NCBI RefSeq assembly: GCF_003339865.1
Contig: NZ_QPKV01000006.1
Location: 478,964 to 542,963 of the forward strand
From: Pedobacter chinensis
Lineage (GTDB): Bacteria; Bacteroidota; Bacteroidia; Sphingobacteriales; Sphingobacteriaceae
Direction: 5' to 3'
Length of the DNA stretch: 64,000 bases
In this document: in pieces, positions 1-9,192 of the stretch
How positions within the stretch are numbered: position 1 is the first letter of the stretch
Layout of the letters: the number at the start of each line of letters is the position of its first letter
Notes under the pieces: generated by a model
Told to the model about the DNA's origin: nothing
Databases searched by the model: none
Seen by the model: only the letters and a program-made list of their open reading frames with translations
Translations under genes and position numbers: made by a program

Positions 1-262
1 CTATAGAAGCTAAAGCAGAATATTGCCCCAATCCGCTATTTCCACTTTTTCCATTGTCCTCAAGAACGAACGTACAGACTGCCTTGTAAGTTGGCTTGCG
101 AAAGCTTGTGTAGGCAAGCCCAATTATCCCGCCTGTCAGCATTGCAAATCCTATTATTTTCCATCTCGCAAAAAGATGTCTGCGCATGTTGCCAAAGCTG
201 TTGATCCAGTTTTTTAACGATATTTCGTCGGCTGCAAGTGGTTGTTGTGGTGAATTCATCAT
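1..262 (-). CDS. Wzz-type polysaccharide chain-length determinant protein (3' end outside window)
   Basis: The frame is open from an ATG at 262 down to the window edge (87 codons). The gene starts 5 bases after the stop of the SLBB exporter and on the same strand, so the two are probably co-transcribed. The visible part has a polar N-terminus, a transmembrane segment (near IIGFAMLTGGIIGLAY) and then a periplasmic stretch with YKAVCTFVLED. That order matches the N-terminus of Wzz/GNVR-type inner-membrane proteins, which control polymer length and partner Wza-like exporters. A second ATG at 259 could be the true start. A tyrosine-kinase domain (Wzc) downstream cannot be judged because the gene leaves the window. 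Confidence 0.75.
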   Translation of the reverse strand, partial: MMNSPQQPLAADEISLKNWINSFGNMRRHLFARWKIIGFAMLTGGIIGLAYTSFRKPTYKAVCTFVLEDNGKSGNSGLGQYSALASI

Positions 263-267
263 CCCAA

Positions 268-2706
268 TTATTTGCTAATGGTAACAATGCCAAGAACAAT
301 TGCGGCCAGTGAAGCCAAACCACCGGCTACGCCGAAAATATCCTGAAGCGTGTTGTGCGTGCGCACAGGTTTTTGAGGTACAAAAATTTCACTCCCAGGT
401 CGCACCGAAGGATAGATTTTAAAAAACAGAAACTTTTGTGTGGATCTTACTGTACCGTTCGGATAAATAATATAGGGTTTCTTTGTCCATGCATTTTGAG
501 AAAAACTACCTGCATTGTCAATATAGTCTCGTAGGGATTTTCTTTTTACATAAACGATGGTGCTGGGAAAAAGCACTTCTCCATTTACCTTCACAACCTG
601 TTCAGATTTTGGAACGCTGATCACATCCTCGCCCTGCACGAGCAGGTCTATTGATGATCCCGGCCGTTCCAGTATTTTTTTAAGGTCTATGCCTACAAAG
701 TTATTTCGAAGGCTTTGCTCAACATTTATGGTTTGTGCCACGTTTAACCTATTGATTTGTTCTTGTCTATTCTTCAAAATTTCATTTACATCCATCTTTT
801 GCCTGTCTACGCCCAAAATATTTTCACGTTTTAGGGTAGCTCCCTCTATGTTGGCAAGTACAGTGAGGCCGCCTGCCCTTTTAATCAGGTCTGATATTTT
901 TTCATCCCTGTTTTTAATGGCGTAGGTGCCTGGGTAGGCCACTTCGCCAATCACTTTTACCAACCGCTGTTCTTCATAACCCGGAAGGCTGAACACCGAA
1001 ATGATATCAAACGGCTCCAGGGTAAAATTGCTCTGATCGGCGGTTAGTCTACTGGAAGAATTTACGGTAAAAACAGTCGCGATGGCGGTGGATGTAGAGA
1101 GTGGATCCGCATTTTGTACCCTGCGTGCCACTTCAATCCTTACCGTGCTTGCGCCCGTGGCAAATCCACCGGCAACGAAAATCAGGTCTTCCAGTTTCAT
1201 CCGCTCTGCAAACGCATAGGTTCCGGGATTTCGGACCTCTCCGTTAATGCTTACCTGATATTTATCCCTTAGATCGAATATGGAGGCTATGGTTATGACA
1301 TCCTCCCGCAGTAAGGGAATAAGTTCCTGCTTGTTGATCACGTTCTTTACATCGAAAGAAATGAGTTCGGTAGTGTTATCGGGTCGAAGCCTGGTAATTG
1401 TGCCCCGCTCCATAAAAGCGTCTTCCTTAAGGCCTTGCGCCTTTGTAATGAGCATTGCCAGTGATAATCCTTCTTCCAGTTCGTAGCTCCCAGGTCTGAA
1501 AACTGCACCAAGTATGGTTACTCTGTTATCAAACCGGTCAATAATGCCTTCGGCAACAAATTTGTCGCCCCTTAGAATTTTATAGGATGCAAAATTTTCT
1601 TCCAGAACGTCAGTGATCCGGCGTTGCTGGTTGGCGATTTGAGAAACCTTGATCCTGGCCGTATAAGCGCTGTCAGTAAATCCGCCAGCAAAACTGATCA
1701 GTTTTTCAAGTGTTTCTCCTGGTAGTACCTCGAAAAGGGCCGGTATTTTTACCTCTCCGGAAAATTCTACCCTGGCGCTGTAGGTGGGAACCCTGATAAT
1801 GTCCTGGTCTTGCAGGTTAATATTGTCTTTTTGGTTGCCGCTCACCAGAAAATCGTAAACATCCAATTGTCTGATGATCTTGTTGTTTCTGATGATTTCG
1901 ATTTTTCTGAAACTCCCATTTGCACTGGGTCCACCGGCAGAATAGAGTGCATTAAATACAGTGGCCAATGATGGGAGTGTATAAGTGCCGGGTTTTTTTA
2001 ACTGACCAACCATGATGACCTTTATGCTTCTGATATTGCCGAGGTTTACCTGCAAACTGGTTCCGTTACCAATGGAGTATTTACTGGCGACCAATTTATT
2101 TCTGATCAATGTAGTGGCCTGTTGGATTGATTTGCCGGCAACGTTGATGATGCCTGTACCGGGAATGTTAATATTCCCCTCAGGAGACACGTCCAGCTTC
2201 CAGTTAGCCTGAGATTGGCCGTATACTGTAATGTTCAATTGATCGCTAGGACCCAATATGTAGTTTGTGGGCGTAGCCAGCGTCATATTGGGTTCGAAAC
2301 GAATGTTGTTACTGGCGAAGAGGTCTGCTCCAAAAATTGGCAGCCGCTGATTTTGCATACCTATTGCAGTAGCAGATGGATTGATCAGGCTGTCTGTCTG
2401 ATAATTTAGCTTTCGTTTGCCGCTTGTATCCACGGTGTCCATGGCATTCATGCGTATGCGGCTGATCCTTATTCGCAGTTTTTCGGTTTCTACCGCGGTC
2501 ATTCCATTGGTTTTTGCGTTTGCTAAAACCTGTTCATCGGTTAGCCCTGCGGCTCTCGCCTGGGCAAGTAATTCTAAAATTTGGCTGTCAGCTAAGGCAT
2601 CAACGTTTACAGTTTGAATTTGCTTTTTTTCTTGTGTATAGCCGGCGGGGGAAAAGATAATAAAAGTGAGCAGCGCAATTATAACGCTGCGTAAACATAG
2701 CTTCAT
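268..2706 (-). CDS. Wza-like polysaccharide export protein with multiple SLBB domains
   Basis: 812 residues. A signal peptide (about 1-24) is followed by a polysaccharide-export (Poly_export) domain near residues 150-235, beginning LGPSDQLNITVYGQ. After it come about six SLBB-like repeats, recognisable by recurring 'v.G.v..PGtY' motifs near residues 237, 317, 398, 492, 590 and 700. A hydrophobic segment closes the protein (about 786-808). Bacteroidetes exporters are typically longer than E. coli Wza (about 380 residues) and carry extra SLBB repeats, as here. The expected role is an outer-membrane/periplasmic channel for capsule or exopolysaccharide. It is divergent from the glycosyltransferase operon across an AT-rich gap (2707-2943) in which no clear promoter motif was found. 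Confidence 0.93.
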   Translation of the reverse strand: MKLCLRSVIIALLTFIIFSPAGYTQEKKQIQTVNVDALADSQILELLAQARAAGLTDEQVLANAKTNGMTAVETEKLRIRISRIRMNAMDTVDTSGKRKLNYQTDSLINPSATAIGMQNQRLPIFGADLFASNNIRFEPNMTLATPTNYILGPSDQLNITVYGQSQANWKLDVSPEGNINIPGTGIINVAGKSIQQATTLIRNKLVASKYSIGNGTSLQVNLGNIRSIKVIMVGQLKKPGTYTLPSLATVFNALYSAGGPSANGSFRKIEIIRNNKIIRQLDVYDFLVSGNQKDNINLQDQDIIRVPTYSARVEFSGEVKIPALFEVLPGETLEKLISFAGGFTDSAYTARIKVSQIANQQRRITDVLEENFASYKILRGDKFVAEGIIDRFDNRVTILGAVFRPGSYELEEGLSLAMLITKAQGLKEDAFMERGTITRLRPDNTTELISFDVKNVINKQELIPLLREDVITIASIFDLRDKYQVSINGEVRNPGTYAFAERMKLEDLIFVAGGFATGASTVRIEVARRVQNADPLSTSTAIATVFTVNSSSRLTADQSNFTLEPFDIISVFSLPGYEEQRLVKVIGEVAYPGTYAIKNRDEKISDLIKRAGGLTVLANIEGATLKRENILGVDRQKMDVNEILKNRQEQINRLNVAQTINVEQSLRNNFVGIDLKKILERPGSSIDLLVQGEDVISVPKSEQVVKVNGEVLFPSTIVYVKRKSLRDYIDNAGSFSQNAWTKKPYIIYPNGTVRSTQKFLFFKIYPSVRPGSEIFVPQKPVRTHNTLQDIFGVAGGLASLAAIVLGIVTISK

Positions 2707-2943
2707 ATTTATGATGAAAAGATTAATTATTAGGTGTGTTTTTATACTTTGAATAGAATATAACGTATTTAAATGATAATAGTTTTTAAAATAGTTAAAA
2801 TATTAAACTTTAGTATAAATAAGAATATTTATTATTTTAATAAAACAATGTTATTTAATTAATGTTTACATGATTATTGTTTAAGTTAAATTATTCAATT
2901 TAAATTGATAAAATTACTTATTCGAAAGATAAATTACACGCTT

Positions 2944-4275
2944 ATGAAACACCGTTATTCACATTTGTTACCAGGACTCACTCTTATAAGTGATATTATT
3001 CTACTTAATGTCGCATACTGTTTGGCTCACGGAACTTTGTCTGGAGAACATCCCCGGATGATGTTGATCAAGACATTGTGTTGGGTGTTACTTTCGCCGC
3101 TCTTTAAGATTTATACAACGCCGAGGCCTTTATTGCTCAAAGAAAACATGTTCAGGTTTTCAGAGGTCTTGTGTTGCCATTTGATCATTATATTTTCACT
3201 TATCTATGTCACCAAATATTTTGATGTACTTTCTTACAGATTATTTGCAACATACCTGGTATTTATAGTACTGGTAAGTTTGCAGCGCCATTACCTATCT
3301 ATTTTTCTGGATTATATAAGAAAGAAAGGCTTTAATGGCCGTAGGATTCTGATTATCGGAGATGAAGAGGTGGCTAAAAGATTAAAGATGCATTTTGATG
3401 ATCGCCCTGCCTATGGATATGATATCCTTCCAACCATATTCGAACAAAATATGGCTTATGGTTCTCATGAGGTACTGGCCAAAAAACTGTTGGACCAAAA
3501 CGCCCATGAAATATTTTTCTGTTACAAAAAGATTGATGCAACGCTTGTTAGCTTCTTGATTTCGTTTGGCGCACAGCATAAGATTAATATAAAGCTGATG
3601 TCTGATGTTGTTTTGACTGATCGGAGCGCAAAGATCATCAATTACGATACACTGCCTTTGTTGCATCTGCGCAATTGCTCAGGATTGGGAAAAACCGAAA
3701 TCCTGGCTAAAAGAGGTTTCGATATTTTATTTTCCTCGTCTCTGATTATCATCGCCTCGCCTTTATTCGCCATGCTTTACTTGATTACCAAGCTTACCTC
3801 TAAAGGTCCTGCTTATTACACTCAAGAGCGTATCGGCCTAAATGGAAGACCGTTCCGGATCATCAAGTTCAGAAGCATGTATATCAATGCCGAAGAGATG
3901 GGACCACAGCTTTCAAAACACGGAGATCCAAGAATTACCAAATGGGGACTATTGATCAGAAAGACACGTTTAGATGAACTTCCACAGTTTTTTAACGTGC
4001 TCAAAGGTGAAATGTCTGTTGTAGGGCCAAGGCCCGAGCGCATTCATTTTATTGAAAAAATCGCTCAAATCGCACCCCACTATAAATTGCTCCAATGTCT
4101 AAAACCGGGAATTACTTCTATTGGACAGATCAGATATGGTTATGCCGAGAATGTGGAACAAATGTGCGAGAGGTTGGAATATGATCTTATGTATCTGCAG
4201 GATATCAGTTTCAGGTCAGATGTTGGTCTTATTCTGAATACAGTAAGGGTAATGATCCAGGGTAAAGGGAAATAA
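2944..4275 (+). CDS. Polyprenyl-phosphate glycosyl-1-phosphate transferase (WcaJ-type initiating enzyme)
   Basis: About 444 residues from the ATG at 2944; the frame extends upstream to a TTG at 2905, but the ATG followed by a membrane region is the likelier start. The N-terminal half has four or five membrane helices and a soluble nucleotide-fold-like part. The C-terminal third is a bacterial sugar transferase domain with the hallmarks KRGFDILFS, GPAYYTQERIGLNGRPF, IIKFRSM, KTRLDELPQF and VVGPRPER. These enzymes transfer a sugar-1-phosphate from a UDP-sugar to undecaprenyl phosphate and so start repeat-unit assembly in the inner membrane. It heads a ten-gene operon running to 13765. Confidence 0.93.
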   Translation: MKHRYSHLLPGLTLISDIILLNVAYCLAHGTLSGEHPRMMLIKTLCWVLLSPLFKIYTTPRPLLLKENMFRFSEVLCCHLIIIFSLIYVTKYFDVLSYRLFATYLVFIVLVSLQRHYLSIFLDYIRKKGFNGRRILIIGDEEVAKRLKMHFDDRPAYGYDILPTIFEQNMAYGSHEVLAKKLLDQNAHEIFFCYKKIDATLVSFLISFGAQHKINIKLMSDVVLTDRSAKIINYDTLPLLHLRNCSGLGKTEILAKRGFDILFSSSLIIIASPLFAMLYLITKLTSKGPAYYTQERIGLNGRPFRIIKFRSMYINAEEMGPQLSKHGDPRITKWGLLIRKTRLDELPQFFNVLKGEMSVVGPRPERIHFIEKIAQIAPHYKLLQCLKPGITSIGQIRYGYAENVEQMCERLEYDLMYLQDISFRSDVGLILNTVRVMIQGKGK

Positions 4276-4300
4276 TTAGTGAACAAAATTTGAAATCGAT

Positions 4301-5452
4301 ATGAATAAATATGATTATCTCATCGTTGGAAGTGGACTATTTGGAGCCGTTTTTGCACATGAGGCACATAAAAGAGGCAAAAAGTGCCTGGTAATAGATA
4401 AAAGAAACCATCAGGGCGGTAATGTGCATTGTGAAAAAATTGAGGGTATCAACGTTCACAAATATGGCCCGCATATCTTTCATACCAATGATAAGGAGCT
4501 TTGGGACTATGTAAATTCATTTGTTGAGTTCAATAATTTTGTGCTTACTCCGCTTGCCAAATATCAAGATCGGTTATATAACCTTCCTTTTAACATGAAC
4601 ACATTTTATCAGTTATGGAACGTGCAAACCCCAGCAAAGGCGAAAGAAAAAATACAATCTCAGGTGGTTAATCCCATCAATGGAGAAGCAGCTAATCTGG
4701 AAGAACAGGCACTCTCTCTTGTTGGTACAGATGTTTATCAAAAATTGATAAAGGGATATACGGAAAAACAGTGGGGAAGAAAAGCCACAGAATTGCCTGC
4801 ATTTATCATCAAAAGACTTCCGGTAAGGTTTACGTTTGATAACAATTATTTTAACGATCGTTATCAGGGAATACCTGTTGGGGGATACAATAAACTGATG
4901 GATGGGCTGTTGAATGGGATCGAAGTGAGGCTTGAACAAGATTACTTTGCAGACCGGGGCCACTGGGACAGTGTTGCAGAACACACCGTGTTCACTGGAA
5001 AAATTGATCAGTACTATGATTTTAGGTTTGGACAGTTGGAATATAGAAGCCTCAGGTTTGAAACGGAAATTCTCGATACAGATAATTTTCAGGGCAATGC
5101 CGTGATCAACTACACCGAAAGGGAAGTACCCTATACACGTGTAATAGAGCACAAGCATTTTGAACATGGTAAACAGGAGAAAACCGTTGTCACAAAAGAA
5201 TATTCACAAGAATGGTCAGCCGAAAAAGAACCTTATTATCCCATCAACGATGAAAAGAATGATCAAATCTTCAGGCAATACCAACAATTGGCCCGGAACC
5301 AGCCAGAGGTAATTTTTGGTGGGAGGCTTGCCGAGTACCGGTATTACGATATGCACCAGGTGATTGCTTCGGCACTGAAAAAGGTTTCAGACCACTTTAT
5401 CGATCTTGATGTTACACATTTGTCTTTGACCACCAGTTCTCCTTTAAATTAA
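4301..5452 (+). CDS. glf: UDP-galactopyranose mutase
   Basis: 383 residues, the usual length for the family. The N-terminus has a FAD-binding Rossmann motif (YLIVGSGLFGAVFAHEA), then GGNVHCEKIEGINVHKYGPH, which matches the conserved substrate/FAD region of Glf, and EKQWGRKATELP. The enzyme interconverts UDP-galactopyranose and UDP-galactofuranose in the cytoplasm. Its presence predicts that the polymer contains galactofuranose, and a galactofuranosyltransferase-like gene lies four genes downstream (8155-9192), which supports that reading. Confidence 0.96.
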   Translation: MNKYDYLIVGSGLFGAVFAHEAHKRGKKCLVIDKRNHQGGNVHCEKIEGINVHKYGPHIFHTNDKELWDYVNSFVEFNNFVLTPLAKYQDRLYNLPFNMNTFYQLWNVQTPAKAKEKIQSQVVNPINGEAANLEEQALSLVGTDVYQKLIKGYTEKQWGRKATELPAFIIKRLPVRFTFDNNYFNDRYQGIPVGGYNKLMDGLLNGIEVRLEQDYFADRGHWDSVAEHTVFTGKIDQYYDFRFGQLEYRSLRFETEILDTDNFQGNAVINYTEREVPYTRVIEHKHFEHGKQEKTVVTKEYSQEWSAEKEPYYPINDEKNDQIFRQYQQLARNQPEVIFGGRLAEYRYYDMHQVIASALKKVSDHFIDLDVTHLSLTTSSPLN

Positions 5453-5456
5453 AATT

Positions 5457-6356
5457 ATGGTATCAGCGATAATTTTAGCATTTAATAGGAAAGAAGAAGC
5501 GCTAAAAACAATAGGAAAACTTGAAGAATTACGTCAATCGTTACCTTTTGAGCTTGAAATCATTATTGTAGACAATGCTTCAAAGGATGGAACATCAGCC
5601 GCAATTAAAGAAAGGCACCCGGATTTAAAGTTAATTTCCAGATCCATAAACAATGGCATAGCAGGATGGAATGATGGTTTCGCGGTTGCAAAGCACGAAT
5701 ACCTTTTGGTGTTAGATGATGATAGCCATGTGCACAGTGGATTGGATAAAGCAATAAAGAGACTGGAAGATGATCCTACGATTGGGATTTTAGGGTTCGA
5801 GACCACTGATGAAAACTTGAAACTTGATGTATATCTGGCGGAGGAAGATGCCTGGAAAGATAAGCAGGATGTTCCGGGGTTTATTGGTTGTGGCGCCATC
5901 ATCAGAAAGGAATTATATGATAAAATTGGTGGCTTTGCAGAGTGGATTTTTGTATATACTCATGAATTTGAATACGCCATAAGATGTTGGAATGCGGGGT
6001 ATAGAGTGAGTTTTTTTGCCGAAGGATATGTAATTCACAGAGTGAGTAAACTGAACAGATCTTTTAAAAGACTGAGGATTTTTGGAACCCGGAATGAGCT
6101 GGCCATTATCTACAAATATTTTGATAAGGATAAAAGCAAATTTTTGTTCCGTATTGTGATGAACAATTTAAAATTTATTAAAAGAGAAGGTCTTTTATCT
6201 GGATATTATGTATTGCAGGGCGTGGCTGAATATTTTAAGTTAAAAAAGGAATTAACGCGGACACCGGTTAGACAAAAGATACAGGATTTTTATGCAGCCA
6301 ATTTTTGGGCCACAAAGCCCATACTCACCAATTTGAAAAAAAGATTGAACATATAA
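5457..6356 (+). CDS. Glycosyltransferase family 2
   Basis: 299 residues with a GT-A fold. The N-terminus MVSAIILAFNRKEEALKTI is followed by a nucleotide-binding segment (IIIVDNASKDGT) and the metal-binding acidic motif LVLDDDSHV; a downstream acceptor region includes FIGCGAIIRKELYDKIGGF. It starts 4 bases after glf ends and its stop overlaps the next start (TAATG). The substrate cannot be told from sequence; some relatives of this type are rhamnosyl- or galactofuranosyl-transferases. Confidence 0.9.
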   Translation: MVSAIILAFNRKEEALKTIGKLEELRQSLPFELEIIIVDNASKDGTSAAIKERHPDLKLISRSINNGIAGWNDGFAVAKHEYLLVLDDDSHVHSGLDKAIKRLEDDPTIGILGFETTDENLKLDVYLAEEDAWKDKQDVPGFIGCGAIIRKELYDKIGGFAEWIFVYTHEFEYAIRCWNAGYRVSFFAEGYVIHRVSKLNRSFKRLRIFGTRNELAIIYKYFDKDKSKFLFRIVMNNLKFIKREGLLSGYYVLQGVAEYFKLKKELTRTPVRQKIQDFYAANFWATKPILTNLKKRLNI

Positions 6357-7276
6357 TGCAAACCATGAAAGATTTCCCGCTGGTCTCCATTGTGATGTGC
6401 TCCTATAACGGCGCAAAATATATTGATGAACAAATGGATTCCTTAGTTAATCAAACCTATCAAAACCTGGAGATTATTGTGGTGGATGATAAATCCACTG
6501 ACCATACCATCGCGAAAATAGAGGAGTGGATGAAAAAGGATTCCCGTATTTCGCTCTATAAAAACGAGGAAAACCTGGGCTATAACAGAAATTTTGAAAA
6601 GGCCATTTCCTTGGCAAAGGGAGCATATATCAGCTTGTCAGATCAAGATGATATCTGGTGCGAAAATAAAATTGAACATCTTTTATCGCTTTTTGACCAG
6701 GAGGATGTCGTATTGGTTCATGCCCGTTCTGTCGAATTTGTAGATGGGAAATGCCTTTATCCAAAAGTAAAATTGTTAAGAATGTTCCATGGAAACGATC
6801 CGAAAAAACTTTTTTACGATAACCAGATTGGCGGGCATAGGATCATGTTCAAACATAAATTGGTAGACCGGATCATTCCAATTCCACCCAATATGTTTTA
6901 CGATTGGTGGATTGGGGTAGTAGCAACCTGTAACGGGTCAATCAATTCTTCTGAGTCGTTTTTGGTCAAATACCGTATACATGATGCTAATAGTCACATT
7001 AATGTTCCCAAAGCGGTAAAAGCAGCACATATAGATCATATTGAGGCCTGGAAATGCTTTTTGACCATCGAAGAAATGAAGCAGGATGATAAATTGTTCC
7101 TGAAAAATCTGATCACGGTTTTTGATGAACATAGAAAAAAGAAAAAACTTTTTGATCATAAGCTGTTTTCCTTTCTTTTCAAAAATCGCAAAATCGTATT
7201 TGCAAACCGGAGGAGGTTGGTAAAAGACTTTTTGTTCCTGAAATTCCTTTTTTACTATACAATCGTGAAATTTTAA
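6356..7276 (+). CDS. Glycosyltransferase family 2
   Basis: 306 residues from an ATG at 6356 that overlaps the previous stop. The frame is open further upstream (TTG at 6305), but that would overlap the previous gene by about 50 bases and lie outside the domain. GT2 motifs: VSIVMCSYNGAKYIDEQMDS, IIVVDDKSTDHT and LSDQDDIW, the last holding the metal-binding acidic residues. The form resembles rhamnosyl/galactosyl transferases of O-antigen clusters. A basic, lysine-rich C-terminus (after about residue 260) may sit on the membrane surface. Confidence 0.9.
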   Translation: MQTMKDFPLVSIVMCSYNGAKYIDEQMDSLVNQTYQNLEIIVVDDKSTDHTIAKIEEWMKKDSRISLYKNEENLGYNRNFEKAISLAKGAYISLSDQDDIWCENKIEHLLSLFDQEDVVLVHARSVEFVDGKCLYPKVKLLRMFHGNDPKKLFYDNQIGGHRIMFKHKLVDRIIPIPPNMFYDWWIGVVATCNGSINSSESFLVKYRIHDANSHINVPKAVKAAHIDHIEAWKCFLTIEEMKQDDKLFLKNLITVFDEHRKKKKLFDHKLFSFLFKNRKIVFANRRRLVKDFLFLKFLFYYTIVKF

Positions 7277-7308
7277 ACTTGATATAATCACAATCATAAA
7301 CTATTATT

Positions 7309-8115
7309 ATGGATTTATTGAATCAAAATATTGACCTAACAACACTTGCGGCAAAAAGTAATGAATACCTGGAAACCCCGCCATTTCCAAACATAGTTTT
7401 CCATGATTTTTTTAATCCGCAAATATTGGATGAGGTACTGCAAGAGTTTCCTGATCTTTCTAAAAGAAAAGACATTGAACGATTTAATGATCACAATCAG
7501 ATTAAACTGGCAACCAGGGGCGAGGCCAGTTTTGGAGAAACCACCAAGCGTCTTGTTCATTTTCTGAACTCCGAACCCATGCTCAAGTTTTTGCAAACAT
7601 TAACCGGAATTGACGAGCCGCTTATTCCTGATCCGTATTTTGAAGGCGGTGGCTACCACGAAATAAAGCCGGGAGGGGTTTTGAAAATACACACCGATTT
7701 TAGTACAAACAGCATCACCAAATTAGATAGAAGGATAAACCTCCTCATTTATTTGAACAAAGACTGGGAAGAGAGTTATGGTGGCCACTTTGAACTCTGG
7801 AGCAAGGATATGATCAAATGTGAAAGAAAAATACTCCCGACATTTAACACAGTCGCCATTTTTTCAACAATTCCCTTGTCACATCACGGGCACCCCAATC
7901 CATTAACCTGTCCGCCAGATCGAAGCAGAAAATCTTTGGCGTTGTATTATTACAGTAACGGTCGCCCGGCAAATGAGATCAGTGAGGATAAGCTGACCAC
8001 GTTCAAAGGACGCAAGGATGTCGGGAGAGATGTGATTCCAAAAACCACACGGGAGATTATCAGGGATTTTATCCCTCCTATTATATTGAAGGCTTTAAAA
8101 TCCAGAAAAAATTAA
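7309..8115 (+). CDS. 2-oxoglutarate/Fe(II)-dependent oxygenase (prolyl-4-hydroxylase-like)
   Basis: 268 residues. The jelly-roll core shows the iron-binding HxD at H128-D130 (GGVLKIHTDFS), a distal histidine in SHHGHPNPL (probably H193) and a basic residue near R205/R207 before SLALYYY, suited to bind 2-oxoglutarate. The family hydroxylates or otherwise oxidises proteins or small molecules. Here it sits inside a glycosyltransferase operon, so a sugar, a lipid-linked intermediate or a non-sugar substituent is the plausible substrate; this is inference from context. Confidence 0.85.
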   Translation: MDLLNQNIDLTTLAAKSNEYLETPPFPNIVFHDFFNPQILDEVLQEFPDLSKRKDIERFNDHNQIKLATRGEASFGETTKRLVHFLNSEPMLKFLQTLTGIDEPLIPDPYFEGGGYHEIKPGGVLKIHTDFSTNSITKLDRRINLLIYLNKDWEESYGGHFELWSKDMIKCERKILPTFNTVAIFSTIPLSHHGHPNPLTCPPDRSRKSLALYYYSNGRPANEISEDKLTTFKGRKDVGRDVIPKTTREIIRDFIPPIILKALKSRKN

Positions 8116-8154
8116 GTCATCCCATCAAACAAAATTTTAACCTGAAACGCCTAA

Positions 8155-9192
8155 ATGAAATATCAATTTTGCATTCGATTTAATAAAATAGACATTAATT
8201 CTGCCGCATCAAAAGCGGTACTCGATTGCAATAAACTATTTTCTGCGCACGGTTACAAGGATTATACATTTACCGTAGGAGATAACTCTAATAAATTCAC
8301 TTACTATATCGCACTCTTTAAAGAGTTGCTTTTATTTTTCTTTTCTGTTAAAAAAGGTGCAATTGTTGGCATTCAATATCCCTTGCTCAGTATCAATAAT
8401 GTTTTTAAATATTTCATTGCCATTGCCAAATTAAAAAAAGTCAGGTTTTACTGCGTGGTGCATGACATCGAATCATTGAGGATTGGGGGAACAGACCCGG
8501 TAATGATTAAAACAGAAATTGCTAACCTTAATTGCTACGACCTGCTTATTGTACATAATAAACATATGGCAAACTGGCTGGCTTCGGCCGGCGTGAAAAA
8601 ACCGATGATCAGTTTGGTGTTATTTGATTACTTGATGGAAGATTTTCCAATCAAAACTAGGCAAAAAGAAGACATTGTGTATGCTGGAAATCTTTCGAAA
8701 AGCACGTTCATTTATGAATTGTCATTATTAAAGAATTTAAAGTTCTCTGTTTACGGCCCGGGATTCAAAAAAAATCGGGCAGAAAACAATGCCAATTTAA
8801 TTTGGAAGGGACAATTTAGTCCGGATGAGATTGCCCGGAAGATTAATGGCGGAATTGGATTGATCTGGGATGGCACAACCATTGAAAAATGTGATGAAGT
8901 GCTTGGCAATTACCTCAAATACAATAATCCGCATAAATTGTCTCTTTACATTGCTGCCGGATTACCAGTGATTGTTCCAAGAGATTCGGCCATGGGCGAA
9001 TTTGTTACCCTTTTTAAAATCGGATGGCTGATAGATAGTTTATACGATCTGGAAACTTTGCCAATTGCTGACTTGTATGCCTCCTTTCAAAGCAATGTGG
9101 CCTGTATAAGAGAAAAAATAATTAAAGGTGGCTTTTTTAGTGATGCCATCATAGCGGCGGAAGGTGCACTAAATCATAAAATAGAAAACTAA
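8155..9192 (+). CDS. Probable galactofuranosyltransferase (GT-B fold)
   Basis: 345 residues. The pattern IQYPLLS, VVHDIESLR, HNKHMANWLASAGV, YAGNLSKSTFI, YGPGF, GLIWDG and YNNPHKLSLYIAAGLPVIV resembles beta-1,6-galactofuranosyltransferases such as E. coli WbbI. The presence of glf in the same operon supplies the matching donor, UDP-galactofuranose. The stop overlaps the next start (TAATG at 9190-9194). Family assignment is by remembered motif pattern, so donor specificity is a prediction. Confidence 0.8.
   Translation: MKYQFCIRFNKIDINSAASKAVLDCNKLFSAHGYKDYTFTVGDNSNKFTYYIALFKELLLFFFSVKKGAIVGIQYPLLSINNVFKYFIAIAKLKKVRFYCVVHDIESLRIGGTDPVMIKTEIANLNCYDLLIVHNKHMANWLASAGVKKPMISLVLFDYLMEDFPIKTRQKEDIVYAGNLSKSTFIYELSLLKNLKFSVYGPGFKKNRAENNANLIWKGQFSPDEIARKINGGIGLIWDGTTIEKCDEVLGNYLKYNNPHKLSLYIAAGLPVIVPRDSAMGEFVTLFKIGWLIDSLYDLETLPIADLYASFQSNVACIREKIIKGGFFSDAIIAAEGALNHKIEN

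Noticed and set aside
60..323. Leftward open frame of 87 codons at the left edge
   Set aside because: It lies out of frame over both the exporter's end and the Wzz-type start. The other leftward frame (from 262) gives a convincing Wzz N-terminus with a membrane helix.
2707..2943. TATACTTTG near 2747 as a promoter for the polysaccharide operon
   Set aside because: The spacing inside the element is off by one base, it lies about 190 bases from the start codon and no -33 TTG pairs with it.
4613..5167. Leftward 184-codon frame inside glf
   Set aside because: It is antisense to a fully conserved UDP-galactopyranose mutase and has no recognisable domain.
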